Part shown: piece by piece, positions 53,078 to 61,529 of the stretch
Position numbering within the stretch: the stretch's first letter is position 1
Layout of the letters: every line of letters starts with the position of its first letter
NCBI RefSeq assembly: GCF_012034205.1
Contig: NZ_JAATEM010000034.1
Span: 1-64,000, forward strand
Direction: 5' to 3'
Length of the DNA stretch: 64,000 nucleotides
Origin: Streptomyces composti
GTDB lineage: Bacteria > Actinomycetota > Actinomycetes > Streptomycetales > Streptomycetaceae
Translations under genes and position numbers: made by a program
The notes under the pieces: generated by a model
The model's input: only the letters and a program-made list of their open reading frames with translations
Databases searched by the model: none
What the model was told of the DNA's origin: nothing

Positions 53078-55384
53078 GTGCAGGCCATGACCACCATGCG
53101 GAGACGGACACCGGCCCTGGCCGCATTCCTGCTGCTGCTCCTCACCGCCGCCGCGGCCACGCTGCCGCTGCTCACCCCCGACCCCCGGCCGGCCTCCGCC
53201 GCCGAGGAGGACTTCTCCGCAGCCCGCGCCATCGGCCGGCTCGACCACATCGCGAAGGTTCCGCACCCGACGGGTTCACCCGCGCAGGAGGACGTACGGA
53301 AGTACCTCGTACGCGAGCTGCGGGCGCTGGGGCTCGAGCCCGAGGTGCTGACCCGGGTCGCCGTCCGGCCCGCCGACGACGCCCCGGCTGTCGCGGGCAC
53401 CGTCTCCGACGTCCACGCCACCATGCCCGGCGAGCGGCCCACCGGCCGCGTGCTCCTCGTCGCCCACTACGACTCGGTGCCGACCGGGCCGGGCGCCGCC
53501 GACAACGGGGCCAACGTCGCCGCGATCCTCGAGATCGCCCGCGCGCTCAAGGCCGGACCGCAACCGCGCAACGACGTCGAGTTCCTCTTCACCGACGGCG
53601 AGGAGTACGGACTGCTCGGTGCGCAGGCCTATGTGGACGCCTCACCGGGCGAGGGGCGGACAGCCGCCCCCGAGCGCACCGTCGTGATCAACCTGGAGGC
53701 GAGGGGGGTCTCCGGACCCGCCGTGATGTTCCAGACGGCGGGCACGGGGCTCACGCCCGCCGTGCGGGAGGCGGGGGCGTTCACCACGTCACTCGCCGAC
53801 GAGGTCTACCGGCACCTGCCGAACAACACGGACCTGACCGTCTTCGACGAGGCCGGCATGCGGGGGCTCAACTTCGCCTTCGTGCAGGGCGCCGCCCACT
53901 ACCACACCGACCACGACGACCTCGAGCGGCTCGACCCCGGCTCCGTGCAGGACATGGGGGACAGCGTCCTCGGCGCGGTCCGTCGGCTGGCCGGCGACGA
54001 CCTCGGACGCGGCGGTCCGGACGCCACGTACTTCTCGCTGTTCGGCGCGGTCGTCTCCTACCCGGCCTGGCTGGTCCTGCCACTGGCCGTGCTGGCGGCG
54101 GCGGCCGCGGCGCTGCTCCTGCGGGCCGGGCGTCGGGCGGGCCTGGCCGCGCGCGGTGTCGCACGCGCCGCGGCCACGTTCCCGCTGACGCTGCTCGGCG
54201 CGGCGGCGCTGGGCCTGGCCGTGTGGTGGGTGCTGGCGTGGCTCCGTCCGGACTTCGTGCTCACCGACGGCGCCATCCACCACCTGGAGCGGTACGCGGT
54301 GGGGGAGGTGCTGCTGCTGGCCGTGCTGCTCGCCGCGTGGTACCGGTGGGCCCGCCGCACGGCGTCCCCGCTCGAGGCCGCGGTGGCCGTGCTCTGCTGG
54401 TTCGCGCTGCTCGCAGTGGTGTGTGCCGTGCTGCTGCCGGGGGCCGCCTATCTCTTCACCTGGCCCGCCCTGACCGGTCTCGCCGCCGTCGCCGGAATCC
54501 TGCGGTTGACGGGCCGGAACTCCCCCTGGCGTTCGGTGGCCGCGGCGGTGGCCGCGGCGCCGGCCGTGGCGCTGATACTGCCGGTCGCCCTCCTGCTGCT
54601 GCCCACCCTCGGCCTGTCGGCCGTGGCCGTACCGCTGGTTCTCGGGGCTTTCCTGGGAGGAACGCTCCTGTGTCTCGTCGAACCCTTGCCGCGGGGCCGG
54701 GTGGCCACCGCCGCGATGGCGACCACCGCGGTGTCGGGCGTGCTCACGCTGGGGGTGGGCGCCGCCCTGGACGGATACAGCCCCGACGAGCCGGAACCGG
54801 TGAGCCTCGGATACGTCCTGGAGTCCGACACCGGCAAGGCCGGCTGGGTCAGTCTCGGCGACGCCTCCGACCCCATGGTCGGCAGGTTTCTCGGCGACGA
54901 ACCCGTCCGCTACGACGACCGGGTTCCGCCACTGGCGGGCGTCGCGCTGCCCAACGGGGAGGCGAAGGGCGCCCGGCTGGACCTGCCGCGTGCCGAGGAC
55001 GTCTCGGTCACCGAGGACGGCGGCGTGCGGACCGTGCGTCTGCGCGTGAAGGTGCCCGCCGGAGTCCACAGCATCGCCGTGTACGCCGACACCTCCGGTC
55101 ACGAAATCCTCGGCGGCTCCGCCGAGGGGGCCGAGCTTCCCGGAGGCCGCAACCACACCATGGGCACGTGGGGCTGGGGCTTCACCTACGCGGCGCCACC
55201 GGCCGACGGTCTCGACCTCGTCGTCCGCGCCCGGGGCGCGGGCTCTCTTCCGCTGCGTGTGGTCACCACCGAGGCCGGCCTTCCCGACGGGGTCGGTGCT
55301 CCGGTGCCGGAGGCTGACCAGACCTGGGCGGGATGGCCGTCGGTCGCAGGTCAGACCTTCGTGGTGCGGACCTTCGAGCACTGA
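53078..55384 (+). CDS. Membrane-bound M28-family metallopeptidase
   Basis: The 768-residue protein has an N-terminal membrane anchor (AFLLLLLTAAAATLPLL), an extracellular M28 domain (residues about 50–310), about eight further membrane helices (residues 320–585) and an outside C-terminal domain. Zinc ligands fit AHYDS (near 129), GAADNGANV (near 141) and DGEEYG (near 174), plus HTDHDD. The family includes aminopeptidases and glutamate carboxypeptidases. GTG 53078 has GCGAGG upstream. As third gene of the exporter operon it may remove a residue from the exported product, outside the cell. Alternatively it is a general peptidase. Confidence 0.88.
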   Translation: MQAMTTMRRRTPALAAFLLLLLTAAAATLPLLTPDPRPASAAEEDFSAARAIGRLDHIAKVPHPTGSPAQEDVRKYLVRELRALGLEPEVLTRVAVRPADDAPAVAGTVSDVHATMPGERPTGRVLLVAHYDSVPTGPGAADNGANVAAILEIARALKAGPQPRNDVEFLFTDGEEYGLLGAQAYVDASPGEGRTAAPERTVVINLEARGVSGPAVMFQTAGTGLTPAVREAGAFTTSLADEVYRHLPNNTDLTVFDEAGMRGLNFAFVQGAAHYHTDHDDLERLDPGSVQDMGDSVLGAVRRLAGDDLGRGGPDATYFSLFGAVVSYPAWLVLPLAVLAAAAAALLLRAGRRAGLAARGVARAAATFPLTLLGAAALGLAVWWVLAWLRPDFVLTDGAIHHLERYAVGEVLLLAVLLAAWYRWARRTASPLEAAVAVLCWFALLAVVCAVLLPGAAYLFTWPALTGLAAVAGILRLTGRNSPWRSVAAAVAAAPAVALILPVALLLLPTLGLSAVAVPLVLGAFLGGTLLCLVEPLPRGRVATAAMATTAVSGVLTLGVGAALDGYSPDEPEPVSLGYVLESDTGKAGWVSLGDASDPMVGRFLGDEPVRYDDRVPPLAGVALPNGEAKGARLDLPRAEDVSVTEDGGVRTVRLRVKVPAGVHSIAVYADTSGHEILGGSAEGAELPGGRNHTMGTWGWGFTYAAPPADGLDLVVRARGAGSLPLRVVTTEAGLPDGVGAPVPEADQTWAGWPSVAGQTFVVRTFEH

Positions 55385-55473
55385 ACGGGACGAGGCGGCG
55401 GCGGACGGCTGCCTCCTTGCCGGGGCCGGCCGCCCCGGTGCGCCACCGGGCGCCGTCAACCGGGCAGCAGGAA

Positions 55474-55508
55474 GGCGGCACCGCCCCCGGCAGGGGGGCG
55501 GTGCCGCC
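55474..55508. terminator. Bidirectional hairpin between M28 and MppP-like genes
   Basis: GGCGGCACCGCCCCC at 55474–55488 pairs with its complement at 55494–55508 around a five-base loop, between convergent genes. A second GC hairpin follows near 55518–55540. Confidence 0.8.
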
Positions 55509-55541
55509 TCGAGCAGGCCGGCGCCCGGGCGCCGGCGCCGT

Positions 55542-56672
55542 TCACCTGGCGGGCGTGAGGTCGCGGTAGGCCTCCGCCATCGTCAGCACGGCACTCCGCA
55601 CCGTCTCGAAGGGGCGAGCCAGGGAGACACGGATGTAGCGCAGCCCGCCCTCCGGGTCGGCCCAGTGGAACGGCGCGCACGGCAGCACGTGGACGCCACG
55701 CGCCAGCATCTCCTTGTGCAGCACGTCCGAGTCGGGGCCGTCCTCGGGGAGTTCGATACGGGCCACGCTGATCTGCGATTCCGGGTCGGCGAGCTTCAGA
55801 CCCACCGGCGAGAGGGTCTCCTCGACCACGGCCCGGTTGCGATCGACCAGTTCACGCGCCCGCTCGTAGCCGCCGTCGACCCAGTCGCCGGCCAGTTCCG
55901 TGATGAGCTGCAGGACGACCGGGGAGGCCGCGAGCAGTGACTCGGAGAAGGCGTACTCGATCGGCAGGTCGGTGCGCTCGCTGTACGCGAGCATGCCGAT
56001 CTTCAGTTCGTGCGTGGGCCACAGCTTGCCGGTGTCCTCGATGGTGATCCAGGAGCACCCCGCGGCGTCGAGCACCGCGTAGGTGTCGTACTGGGCGTCG
56101 CGGACCTGGCCGCGGAAGCTCGCGTCGATGATGACCGTCTGGTCGTTGCGCGCGGCGTGCTCCGCCAGCGACCGCAGATGCCCCTCGGGAGTGACGAGCC
56201 CGGTCGGGTTGTTGGGCAGGGTCACCACGATCGCCTCGACCGGGGGGCCCGGCCACTTCCGGGCCATGAGGTCTTCCTCGGACAACGGGACGAGCTGCAG
56301 CCCTCGTGTCCTCATCAGGTCGGCGATGTTGTCGAAGGTCGGATGCAGCACCGCAACCGTCGTTCCCGCCGGCAGCGCGCGGGCCACGATGTCCGTGGCG
56401 AGCGTCGACGAGTAGCAGCTGAGGATCCGGCCGGAACCGACCGGTGCGGTGTGCTGGCCCACGGCGCTGAAGAACGCCTTGTGCGCCGCGAGCTCGATCT
56501 CGGAGAACGGCCGTCGAGTGGCCTCCACGAACATCTCCGGAATACGGGCGACAATCTCCGACTGCTGTGGTGTGAGAACCAGCCGGGCGTGCCCGTCGGT
56601 GAGATTGAGCCCACCATCGGCGTCCATCAGCGCGTCAACTTCCATTGTCGTCAGATTGACAACTTCGGTCAT
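55542..56672 (-). CDS. MppP/RohP-like PLP-dependent L-arginine oxidase/hydroxylase
   Basis: The 376-residue fold-type I PLP protein is close in sequence to MppP of enduracididine biosynthesis, which uses O2 to turn L-arginine into 4-hydroxy-2-ketoarginine (and 2-ketoarginine). Shared features are the N-terminal segment NLTDGHARLVL, SCYSSTLATDIVARAL, VLHPTFDNIADLMR, TLPNNPTG and the Schiff-base lysine in ITIEDTGKLWPTHELKIG (near residue 214). Relatives act in azomycin and indolmycin pathways. ATG 56672 follows GAGGGG. It is divergent from the oxygenase gene; both should act on arginine-derived compounds. A homologue of the cyclase MppR is not in the window. Confidence 0.87.
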   Translation of the reverse strand: MTEVVNLTTMEVDALMDADGGLNLTDGHARLVLTPQQSEIVARIPEMFVEATRRPFSEIELAAHKAFFSAVGQHTAPVGSGRILSCYSSTLATDIVARALPAGTTVAVLHPTFDNIADLMRTRGLQLVPLSEEDLMARKWPGPPVEAIVVTLPNNPTGLVTPEGHLRSLAEHAARNDQTVIIDASFRGQVRDAQYDTYAVLDAAGCSWITIEDTGKLWPTHELKIGMLAYSERTDLPIEYAFSESLLAASPVVLQLITELAGDWVDGGYERARELVDRNRAVVEETLSPVGLKLADPESQISVARIELPEDGPDSDVLHKEMLARGVHVLPCAPFHWADPEGGLRYIRVSLARPFETVRSAVLTMAEAYRDLTPAR

Positions 56673-56813
56673 CCTCAGCCCCTCAATAAGTCCCCGGATG
56701 CCTGCTGCTCGCCGTGCTGTAGAGCCGGTTCGGGCGTCACCAAAGTGCGACTGGGCTCCGCAGAAACTGTCATGTTGTCGGAAATTATGAGGACCCCGGA
56801 ACCCTTCTCGCCT

Positions 56814-56831
56814 GTCCCCTCTAACGGGGAC
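56814..56831. promoter_or_regulatory. GTCCCC-N6-GGGGAC dyad in divergent promoter region
   Basis: GTCCCC TCTAAC GGGGAC is a perfect six-base inverted repeat with six-base spacer in the 254-base gap between the MppP-like and oxygenase genes. CATAAT on the minus strand (56789–56784, 24 bases away) and TAGACT on the plus strand (56855–56860, 23 bases away) are possible -10 elements. It matches the site at 36540. Confidence 0.55.
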
Positions 56832-56926
56832 CGCGAGTCATTCCGGTCCGCGCCTAGACTCCGGTTCGTTCACGTCGGACCGCGGGTGGCGAACACCCGC
56901 GGGCGGGAAGGGGGAGGACACAGGCC

Positions 56927-57955
56927 ATGCATCACCTGGCGCTCACACCCGAGGACAACGCGGCGCTCACCCCGATGCTGGCTGAGCTGGCCGCGGCGTA
57001 CGACACGATCGAGAATCCAGAGCTGATCCGCCGTGCCCCCGTGCTCGCGAAGGCGCTGCCCTCGCATCTGCTGTCGTTCCTCGAAGAGTTCCGGCTCGGC
57101 GAACCCTCGGCGCTCTGTCTGGTCTCCGGTCTGGACGTGGACGAGGCCGAACTCGGTCCGACGCCCGGGCACTGGCGCGACAGCCAGTTCGACTCGCCGG
57201 CCTTCCGGCAGGAGATCTTCTTCCTTCTCTGCGCGAGTGCTCTCGGTGATGTCTTCGGGTGGGCGACGCAGCAGGACGGACGTATCATGCACGACGTGCT
57301 GCCGATCAAGGGCCATGAGCACTACGAGATCGGCTCCAACAGCCTGCAGCACCTCTCCTGGCACACGGAGGACGCCTTCCACCCGTGCCGGGGCGACTAC
57401 GTGGCCCTGATGTGCCTGAAGAACCCGGATGCGGTGGAGACGGTCGTGTCGGCCGTGCCGGACATGGACTGGACCGGCATCGACGTGGACGCCTTGTTCG
57501 AGCCGGAGTTCACCGTCATGCCGGACAACTCGCACCAGCCGGATCCGGGACAGGAGTCCTCCGGCGACCCGCGCATCGACAAGCTGCGCGAGCGCAGCTT
57601 CCGGCTCATCCAGGAGTGGAACGAGAATCCGCCGAGACGACCGCTGCTCTTCGGCGACCGGAGCGACCCGTACATGGCGCTCGACCCGTACCACATGGAC
57701 CCCTCGACCTGGCCGGAGCGCAGCCGGCTGGCCTTCAAGCGGCTGTGCGAGGAGATCGAGAAGGCGATGAAGGACGTCGTGCTCCGGCCCGGCGATCTGG
57801 TCTTCATCGACAACTTCCGTGCGGTGCACGGCCGCAAGTCGTTCCGGGCCCGCTACGACGGGTCGGACCGCTGGCTGAAGCGGCTCAACATCACCCGTAA
57901 TCTGCGCGGTTCCCGGGCCTGGCGTCCGGCGGCCGACGACCGCGTCATCTACTGA
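56927..57955 (+). CDS. VioC/MppO/GntD-like Fe(II)/2-oxoglutarate-dependent oxygenase
   Basis: The 342-residue protein belongs to the clavaminate synthase-like group that hydroxylates C3 of free amino acids such as arginine (VioC, OrfP) and enduracididine (MppO, GntD). The iron ligands fit HTEDAF (His near residue 146, Glu two on) and a distal His in RAVHGRKSF (near 300), with RWLKRLNITR carrying the 2-oxoglutarate-binding arginine. The DYVALMCLKNPD segment is typical of the subfamily. ATG 56927 follows GGGGGAGG. Beside an MppP-like enzyme and an aminotransferase it probably hydroxylates an arginine derivative; the exact substrate is unknown. Confidence 0.9.
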   Translation: MHHLALTPEDNAALTPMLAELAAAYDTIENPELIRRAPVLAKALPSHLLSFLEEFRLGEPSALCLVSGLDVDEAELGPTPGHWRDSQFDSPAFRQEIFFLLCASALGDVFGWATQQDGRIMHDVLPIKGHEHYEIGSNSLQHLSWHTEDAFHPCRGDYVALMCLKNPDAVETVVSAVPDMDWTGIDVDALFEPEFTVMPDNSHQPDPGQESSGDPRIDKLRERSFRLIQEWNENPPRRPLLFGDRSDPYMALDPYHMDPSTWPERSRLAFKRLCEEIEKAMKDVVLRPGDLVFIDNFRAVHGRKSFRARYDGSDRWLKRLNITRNLRGSRAWRPAADDRVIY

Positions 57956-57971
57956 CTCCGGGCGCGCGTGC

Positions 57972-59135
57972 TCACCCGCCGGCCGCCGCGAGGCGGCCGG
58001 CGAAGTCGTGCAGGGCGGCTTCCGCCACGTTGCTGACACTCACGCGCAACGTGCCCCGGTCCTCGGGGTGGAAGGCCGTGCCCGGGAGGACGAGAACGTC
58101 GTGCTTCAGCAGCAGCTCGCGCACGACGTCCCCGGTCGGCCGGTCCGTGAACGGGTGCCGCACCCAGCCGAAGAAGCCGCCGACGGACAGCAGCTCGAAC
58201 CCGCCGGGCCGCCCCGCCATGGCCCGGGCGAAGGCCTCCCGCCTGGCGACGACCTCAGCCGATCGCTCCCGGCGCCACGGACCGGCTCCGGTGAGTCCGG
58301 CCCAGGCGGCCTCCTGGCCGATGCGCGGCGGGCAGATGGCGACGCAGTCGAGCAGCTTCATGACTTCTCTGTTCAGCGCGGGCGAGGCCACGACCGCGCC
58401 GACCCGGTAGCCGGGGATCGCGAGGTCCTTGGAGAAGCTGTGCAGGCTGACGACCGTCTCCGGCCAGCCCGGATCGGAGAACAACGGGTGCGGGGGCTGG
58501 TCGGTGCCACGGAACGAGCGGTACGTCTCGTCGAGGATCAGGGCGATCCCGTGCCGCTCCGCCAGCCGCGCGAACCTGGTGATCTCCTGCGGGGGGAGCG
58601 TCACCCCGGTGGGGTTGCCGGGGGTCACCAGCACGATCGCTCGGGTGCGCGGGGTGATCAGGGACTCGGCCGCGGCGGCGCTCGGCACGAGGCCCGGCCC
58701 GGGATCCAGATAGACCGGGGTGACGCCGTCGAGCCGCAGCCACATGTCGTGGTTGAAGTAGTACGGCAACGGCAGGACGACCTCGTCGCCGGGCTGGGTG
58801 AGGGCCGAGGTCACCAGGCAGAAGGCCTGGTTGCAGCCTGCGGTGACCACGACGTTCTCCGCGTCGACCCGGCCCCGGTAGTCCCTGGTCAGCTCGGCGG
58901 CGAAGGCGGACCGGAGCTTCGGCAGTCCCGCCAGGTCCACGTAGTCGGCGCCGTGGGCGTCCCGGGCGACGGACACGACATGGTCCACGACGGACGGGGC
59001 CGGCGGACAGGCGGGCGCCGCCTGGGCGAGATCGAGCAGTTCGGCGTTCCCCCGCGCCCCCCGTTCGTCGAGCAGGGCGTACGTCGCTCCGATGGGAGAG
59101 TCGCTCTGCCGCAGGGTCCTGGGAGTGAGTCGCAC
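57972..59135 (-). CDS. Class I/II PLP aminotransferase
   Basis: The 387-residue fold-type I aminotransferase has a Schiff-base lysine in SFSKDLAIPGYRVGAVV, NPTGVTLPP, and an ALILDETYRSFRG segment. It could restore an amino group to a 2-keto acid, as MppQ does in enduracididine synthesis, or take another role. GTG 59135 is chosen over the TTG at 59153 because AAGGAG lies seven bases before it. Its 3' end is 16 bases from the oxygenase stop, converging with it. Confidence 0.85.
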   Translation of the reverse strand: MRLTPRTLRQSDSPIGATYALLDERGARGNAELLDLAQAAPACPPAPSVVDHVVSVARDAHGADYVDLAGLPKLRSAFAAELTRDYRGRVDAENVVVTAGCNQAFCLVTSALTQPGDEVVLPLPYYFNHDMWLRLDGVTPVYLDPGPGLVPSAAAAESLITPRTRAIVLVTPGNPTGVTLPPQEITRFARLAERHGIALILDETYRSFRGTDQPPHPLFSDPGWPETVVSLHSFSKDLAIPGYRVGAVVASPALNREVMKLLDCVAICPPRIGQEAAWAGLTGAGPWRRERSAEVVARREAFARAMAGRPGGFELLSVGGFFGWVRHPFTDRPTGDVVRELLLKHDVLVLPGTAFHPEDRGTLRVSVSNVAEAALHDFAGRLAAAGG

Positions 59136-59236
59136 GCCGGTTCTCCTTCGCAAGGCTGGTCATCCCGAGCTTCCCCGGCCCCGCCCGGGGGCACCATCCC
59201 CCTCTTCAGGGGACGTACCGGGCGAGGCCGGCCCGT

Positions 59237-60478
59237 TCACGAGGAGAGGAGCGCGGCGCGCCAGCCGTCCGGGAGTACCTCTCCGTACTCGATGCCGTGC
59301 ACGCCCCGGAAGGCGGCGAGCTCCTCCAGCTGCCCGACGACCGCCCGGCGCAGCGCGGCCGTGGGCTTGACCTCGGGCTCCAGATAGATGCCCTCGACCA
59401 CCAGGGTGTCCCGTTTGCGCTCGACCCGCGGGGAGATCCGGCCGACGAGCCGGTCCTCGTGGACGATCGGCAGCAGGTAATAGCCGTACTGCCGCTTCGC
59501 CTTGGGGATGTACATCTCGTTGCGGAAGTCGAAGTCCCACAGCCGCTGGGTCAGCCGCCGGTCGCTGACGAGGTTGTCGAAGGGCGAGAGCAGGGCGGTA
59601 CGGCCGTGCCACTCGCCGGAGCGGATCGCGGTCAGTTCCGCCTCCGCGTCCGTGTGCACGTACCAGGTCTCGGACGGTTTGCCGCCCTCGACCCGGACGG
59701 GAAGGACCTTTCCCTGCCTGGTGAGGTCGCGCAGCACTCCGGGCAGGCCGTCGTACTGGCCGCGCAGGAAGTACTGCTTGATGTCCAGCGGCCGGGCGAC
59801 CCCGAGAGCGCGCAGTGTGTGCTCCGTGGCCGCCGTGACCTTCTGCTCGGGCGACATCGGCGTCCGGTCGGTGCCGGGAGGCAGGCAGGCGTCCGGCAGG
59901 CCCCACAGACGCAGGCCGCCCTCCCGGGCCTGCACCATGACCCGGCCCTGGAGCCAGAGAAAGGTCAGCATCCGCTCGACGTTGCGGCCCGCGGTCCAGC
60001 CGGAGGAGGGCCAGTCCATTTCCGCGCAGTCGTCGAAGGCCTCCGTGGGCAGCGGGGTGCCCTCCGCCAGACGGGACAGGATGTGCTTCAGCAGCACCTC
60101 GTTGGCGTCCATCCAGACCTGTGTGAAGGACCGGTTGGGCGGCGGGTAGGCGTCCATCGTCGCGCGGTGCAGCGGGTAGTCCTCGGTGAGCACGATGGCC
60201 GCCGCGTGCGCCCAGTACTCGAACAGCCAGCGGTCCTGCCACCATGCCGTGGACAGGTGAGGCGCGGCCTCGGCCCCCAGACGGCTCCAGACGACCAGTT
60301 CGTGGCTGGGCGCCACGACGCTCACCGGGTCGAGCTGGAGGTACCGCAGCGAGCGCAGAACGGTACGCAGGCCCTCGGGTGTCGGGTCCGGGCGGGAGGC
60401 GGTCAGATGCTGCCGGGTCAGAGCGAGCCGGCGGGCCTCCGTCTTGCTGAGCGTCAGGGTCGCTTCGGGACGGGTCAT
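59237..60478 (-). CDS. HTH_42 winged-helix protein, YcaQ/AlkZ-like DNA glycosylase
   Basis: The 413-residue protein belongs to the HTH_42 (PF06224) superfamily. This includes YcaQ and AlkZ, DNA glycosylases that unhook bulky adducts and interstrand crosslinks. A Q-L-D triplet (near residue 48, RYLQLDPVSVVAPSHELVVWSRLG) fits the QΦD/Q catalytic motif of the YcaQ branch. Several members in gene clusters protect the producer from its own DNA-damaging product. ATG 60478 follows AAGGAG and overlaps the LuxR stop (ATGA), so the two form an operon. The enzymatic role is inferred; some HTH_42 members may act otherwise. Confidence 0.82.
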   Translation of the reverse strand: MTRPEATLTLSKTEARRLALTRQHLTASRPDPTPEGLRTVLRSLRYLQLDPVSVVAPSHELVVWSRLGAEAAPHLSTAWWQDRWLFEYWAHAAAIVLTEDYPLHRATMDAYPPPNRSFTQVWMDANEVLLKHILSRLAEGTPLPTEAFDDCAEMDWPSSGWTAGRNVERMLTFLWLQGRVMVQAREGGLRLWGLPDACLPPGTDRTPMSPEQKVTAATEHTLRALGVARPLDIKQYFLRGQYDGLPGVLRDLTRQGKVLPVRVEGGKPSETWYVHTDAEAELTAIRSGEWHGRTALLSPFDNLVSDRRLTQRLWDFDFRNEMYIPKAKRQYGYYLLPIVHEDRLVGRISPRVERKRDTLVVEGIYLEPEVKPTAALRRAVVGQLEELAAFRGVHGIEYGEVLPDGWRAALLSS

Positions 60479-61188
60479 TGCGCTGCTCCTTGCTGCGTCA
60501 GCTGCCCGCGGGAACGGGCGGGCCGCCTGGCGCCGTCGCCGGCGCGCGGCCGGCCGGCGGGCTGTACGGGCAGGGGCGCCACCTGCTGCCCGAGCAGGGC
60601 GACACGAGTCAGTTCTGCCTTGTTGCCGACGCCCAGTTTGGCGCGGATGCGCTTGACGTAGGTGTCCACCGTGTGCGGACTGATGCCCAGCCGGGTCGCG
60701 ATCTGACCATGTGTCAGGCCACGGGATATCTGCCGCAGGACCTGCGTCTCCCGGTCGGACAGGTGGCCGTCGGGAAGGGTCACCGGCGTCGGGGCCGGGT
60801 AACCGGTGCATCCGCACGGGATCCTCGCGTCGTCACGCCGGCACGGGATCGGTCGGGAACCGGCGGCCACGGCTTGAATGGCCCGCACGATGCAGGCGAC
60901 CGAACCCCGCTTGTGGACGACGCCGGAGGCGCCGGCCACGAGGTAGGCCTCGTAATCTTCGTCCGGAGCGTGATTGACGACCAGGACAGGTGTGTGAGCG
61001 GCCAGTTCGGTGATGAGGTGCGCAGAGCCGACGGGCAGGACCTCGGAGTCGAGAAGGAGGACATCTGTGCGACCTGGAGGGTCTGCCTGGGGCGACCGAG
61101 CCGTCACGTCGATTCCCGAACCGTGCAGGACCTGAATGAGCCCGGCCAGAAAGATTGGAGACGCCGTAATTGCCTCGGTTCTTATCAT
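60475..61188 (-). CDS. LuxR-type (NarL-like) regulator with atypical receiver
   Basis: The 237-residue protein has a C-terminal LuxR helix-turn-helix (residues about 141–186, LSDRETQVLRQISRGLTHGQIATRLGISPHTVDTYVKRIRAKLGV). The N-terminal part is receiver-like: LLLDSEVLP at the phosphorylation position and AGASGVVHKRG at the lysine, but the acidic pair that binds magnesium near the start is replaced. It likely regulates the cluster independently of phosphorylation. ATG 61188 follows GGGGA. It heads the two-gene operon with the HTH_42 gene. Whether it binds the shared GTCCCC dyad is unknown. Confidence 0.87.
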   Translation of the reverse strand: MIRTEAITASPIFLAGLIQVLHGSGIDVTARSPQADPPGRTDVLLLDSEVLPVGSAHLITELAAHTPVLVVNHAPDEDYEAYLVAGASGVVHKRGSVACIVRAIQAVAAGSRPIPCRRDDARIPCGCTGYPAPTPVTLPDGHLSDRETQVLRQISRGLTHGQIATRLGISPHTVDTYVKRIRAKLGVGNKAELTRVALLGQQVAPLPVQPAGRPRAGDGARRPARSRGQLTQQGAAQ

Positions 61189-61529
61189 GAATCCCCGTCT
61201 TATAGCCGTATTGCTTGACAGCGCATCGGTATTCAGACGCAGAGCAATTGGCTGAGGGCGATTGTGCCGCCGCAACCGATTTCCCCCGCATCGGCCGGAT
61301 CTCCGCGCATCACTCCCATCGTCTCAACTGCGGTTCTCCAGACCGGGTTTGTTGAGCTCGAACGCAGATGCTATCAGTCAGGTGCGGTCCCACCTGTAGC
61401 TGTTTTGGGGGACACGAGAAACTGCGATACAAGGGGTAGAACCAGCCTTATGCGCGCTACTTCCGGCGCGCCCCGGTTCGGGCCCGCCGCCCGGTTCGGC
61501 GGCGGGACAGGCCGTTTTCTTCCGGGTGT
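61189..61529. promoter_or_regulatory. Intergenic region upstream of the LuxR gene
   Basis: These 341 bases hold the promoter of the LuxR gene and the 3' flank of the lysine aminotransferase gene. Base composition is less GC-rich than average near 61250–61420, suiting promoter DNA. A widely spaced GTCCCA … GGGGAC pair occurs at about 61386–61412, but its 15-base spacer differs from the shared dyad. No gene or strong terminator was found. Confidence 0.45.

Noticed and set aside
59196..59214. Fourth copy of the shared dyad, upstream of the aminotransferase
   Set aside because: One arm has a mismatch and the spacer is seven bases; no -10 element follows at the right distance. It may simply be a small terminator hairpin for the HTH_42 gene.
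61386..61412. GTCCCA … GGGGAC pair upstream of the LuxR gene as an autoregulatory site
   Set aside because: The 15-base spacer differs from the six bases of the other sites, so it does not fit the same motif.
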